From an uncultured Lachnospira sp. (GTDB lineage Bacteria > Bacillota > Clostridia > Lachnospirales > Lachnospiraceae): a stretch of 36,553 nucleotides of DNA. Where the stretch lies: NCBI GenBank assembly GCA_946186125.1, contig CAMHLZ010000038.1, positions 1 to 36,553 on the forward strand, given 5' to 3'. Within the stretch, counting starts at the first letter, position 1, and the number at the start of each line of letters is the position of its first letter. Below are positions 36,228 through 36,553 of this stretch, piece after piece. Under the pieces are notes generated by a model. That model saw only the letters and a program-made list of their open reading frames with translations, ran no database searches and was not told where the DNA came from. Made by a program: the position numbers and the translations under genes.

Positions 36228-36553
36228 TTGGCTGAAAGAGAATATCCACTTGAAAGGACAAGGAACATTGGTATTATGGCTCATATCGATGCTGGTAAGA
36301 CTACATTGACAGAGCGTATCTTATACTATACCGGTGTTAATTATAAAATTGGTGATACTCATGAAGGAACTGCTACTATGGACTGGATGGAGCAGGAGCA
36401 GGAACGTGGTATCACAATTACTTCCGCTGCAACAACATGTCACTGGACATTACAGAAAGATAACAAGCCGGCAAAGGGTGCTTTAGAGCATCGTATTAAC
36501 ATCATTGATACACCGGGACACGTTGACTTCACTGTTGAGGTTGAGCGTTCACT
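36228..36553 (+). CDS. fusA: elongation factor G, 5' part only
   Basis: Translocation GTPase, cut by the end of the window after 108 codons. It starts with a TTG at 36228, nine bases after AAGGAGG, giving (M)[19 protein letters not shown]. The G1 loop [14 protein letters not shown], switch region [13 protein letters not shown] and G3 motif [15 protein letters not shown] are complete. A short insertion ([15 protein letters not shown]) before the G3 strand is typical of this clade as far as I know. It follows rpsG by 38 bases in the same operon. Confidence 0.95.
   Translation, partial: MAEREYPLERTRNIGIMAHIDAGKTTLTERILYYTGVNYKIGDTHEGTATMDWMEQEQERGITITSAATTCHWTLQKDNKPAKGALEHRINIIDTPGHVDFTVEVERS

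Overview
The window is low-GC DNA from a Gram-positive Firmicute, most likely a member of the Lachnospiraceae. I infer this from AT-rich codon use, strong AAGGAGG ribosome binding sites, consensus TTGACA-N17-TATAAT promoters, a DUF6033-type gene and the style of the rpoB-rpoC and rpsL-rpsG-fusA proteins. The genus cannot be fixed from this sequence. An MCP and a SigD-like promoter suggest a motile organism. I saw no tRNA, rRNA, CRISPR array, complete insertion sequence or phage gene.

Region 1 (1-2.9 kb) is accessory: an alpha/beta hydrolase, an SdpI-like membrane protein, a small region that looks like a deletion-born chimera bounded by short direct repeats, an MmcQ/YjbR-MGMT fusion and a small DUF4870-like membrane protein. 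Region 2 (2.9-5.5 kb) is a tightly coupled lipid operon: a UPF0104/LPG-synthase-TM-like protein, phosphatidylserine synthase (pssA) and phosphatidylserine decarboxylase (psd). Region 3 (5.6-11.2 kb) holds a ketopantoate reductase followed closely by a LytTR regulator with an eroded receiver domain, then a 1236-residue secreted protein that combines two putative binding modules, thrombospondin type 3 calcium repeats, a von Willebrand A domain and a class 3 lipase domain.

Region 4 (11.2-18.3 kb) holds a small membrane protein with a palindrome over its promoter, a DUF6033 protein behind a SigD-like promoter, a convergent methyl-accepting chemotaxis protein, and two head-to-head S8 (Csp-like) subtilases. 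One subtilase has a complete catalytic triad. In the other the catalytic serine reads glycine at the equivalent position, so it is a predicted pseudoprotease.

Region 5 (18.3-26.3 kb) is a cell-surface polysaccharide cluster transcribed in one direction: LicD, GT4, a flippase, GT2, DUF2304, RfbD, an exported domain protein and a DUF2142 membrane protein. A 90-base element of three successive hairpins interrupts it. Region 6 (26.4 kb to the end) is the RNA polymerase and str block: rpoB and rpoC, then an unexpected L,D-transpeptidase, then rpsL, rpsG and the 5' part of fusA. The rpsL promoter overlaps the stop codon of the transpeptidase gene and directly abuts a terminator-like hairpin.

The best candidates for something undescribed are the divergent protease/pseudoprotease pair, the calcium-repeat vWA-lipase protein beside the degenerate LytTR regulator, and the UPF0104-PssA-Psd operon. 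All functions are predicted from sequence reading only; no database search was run.
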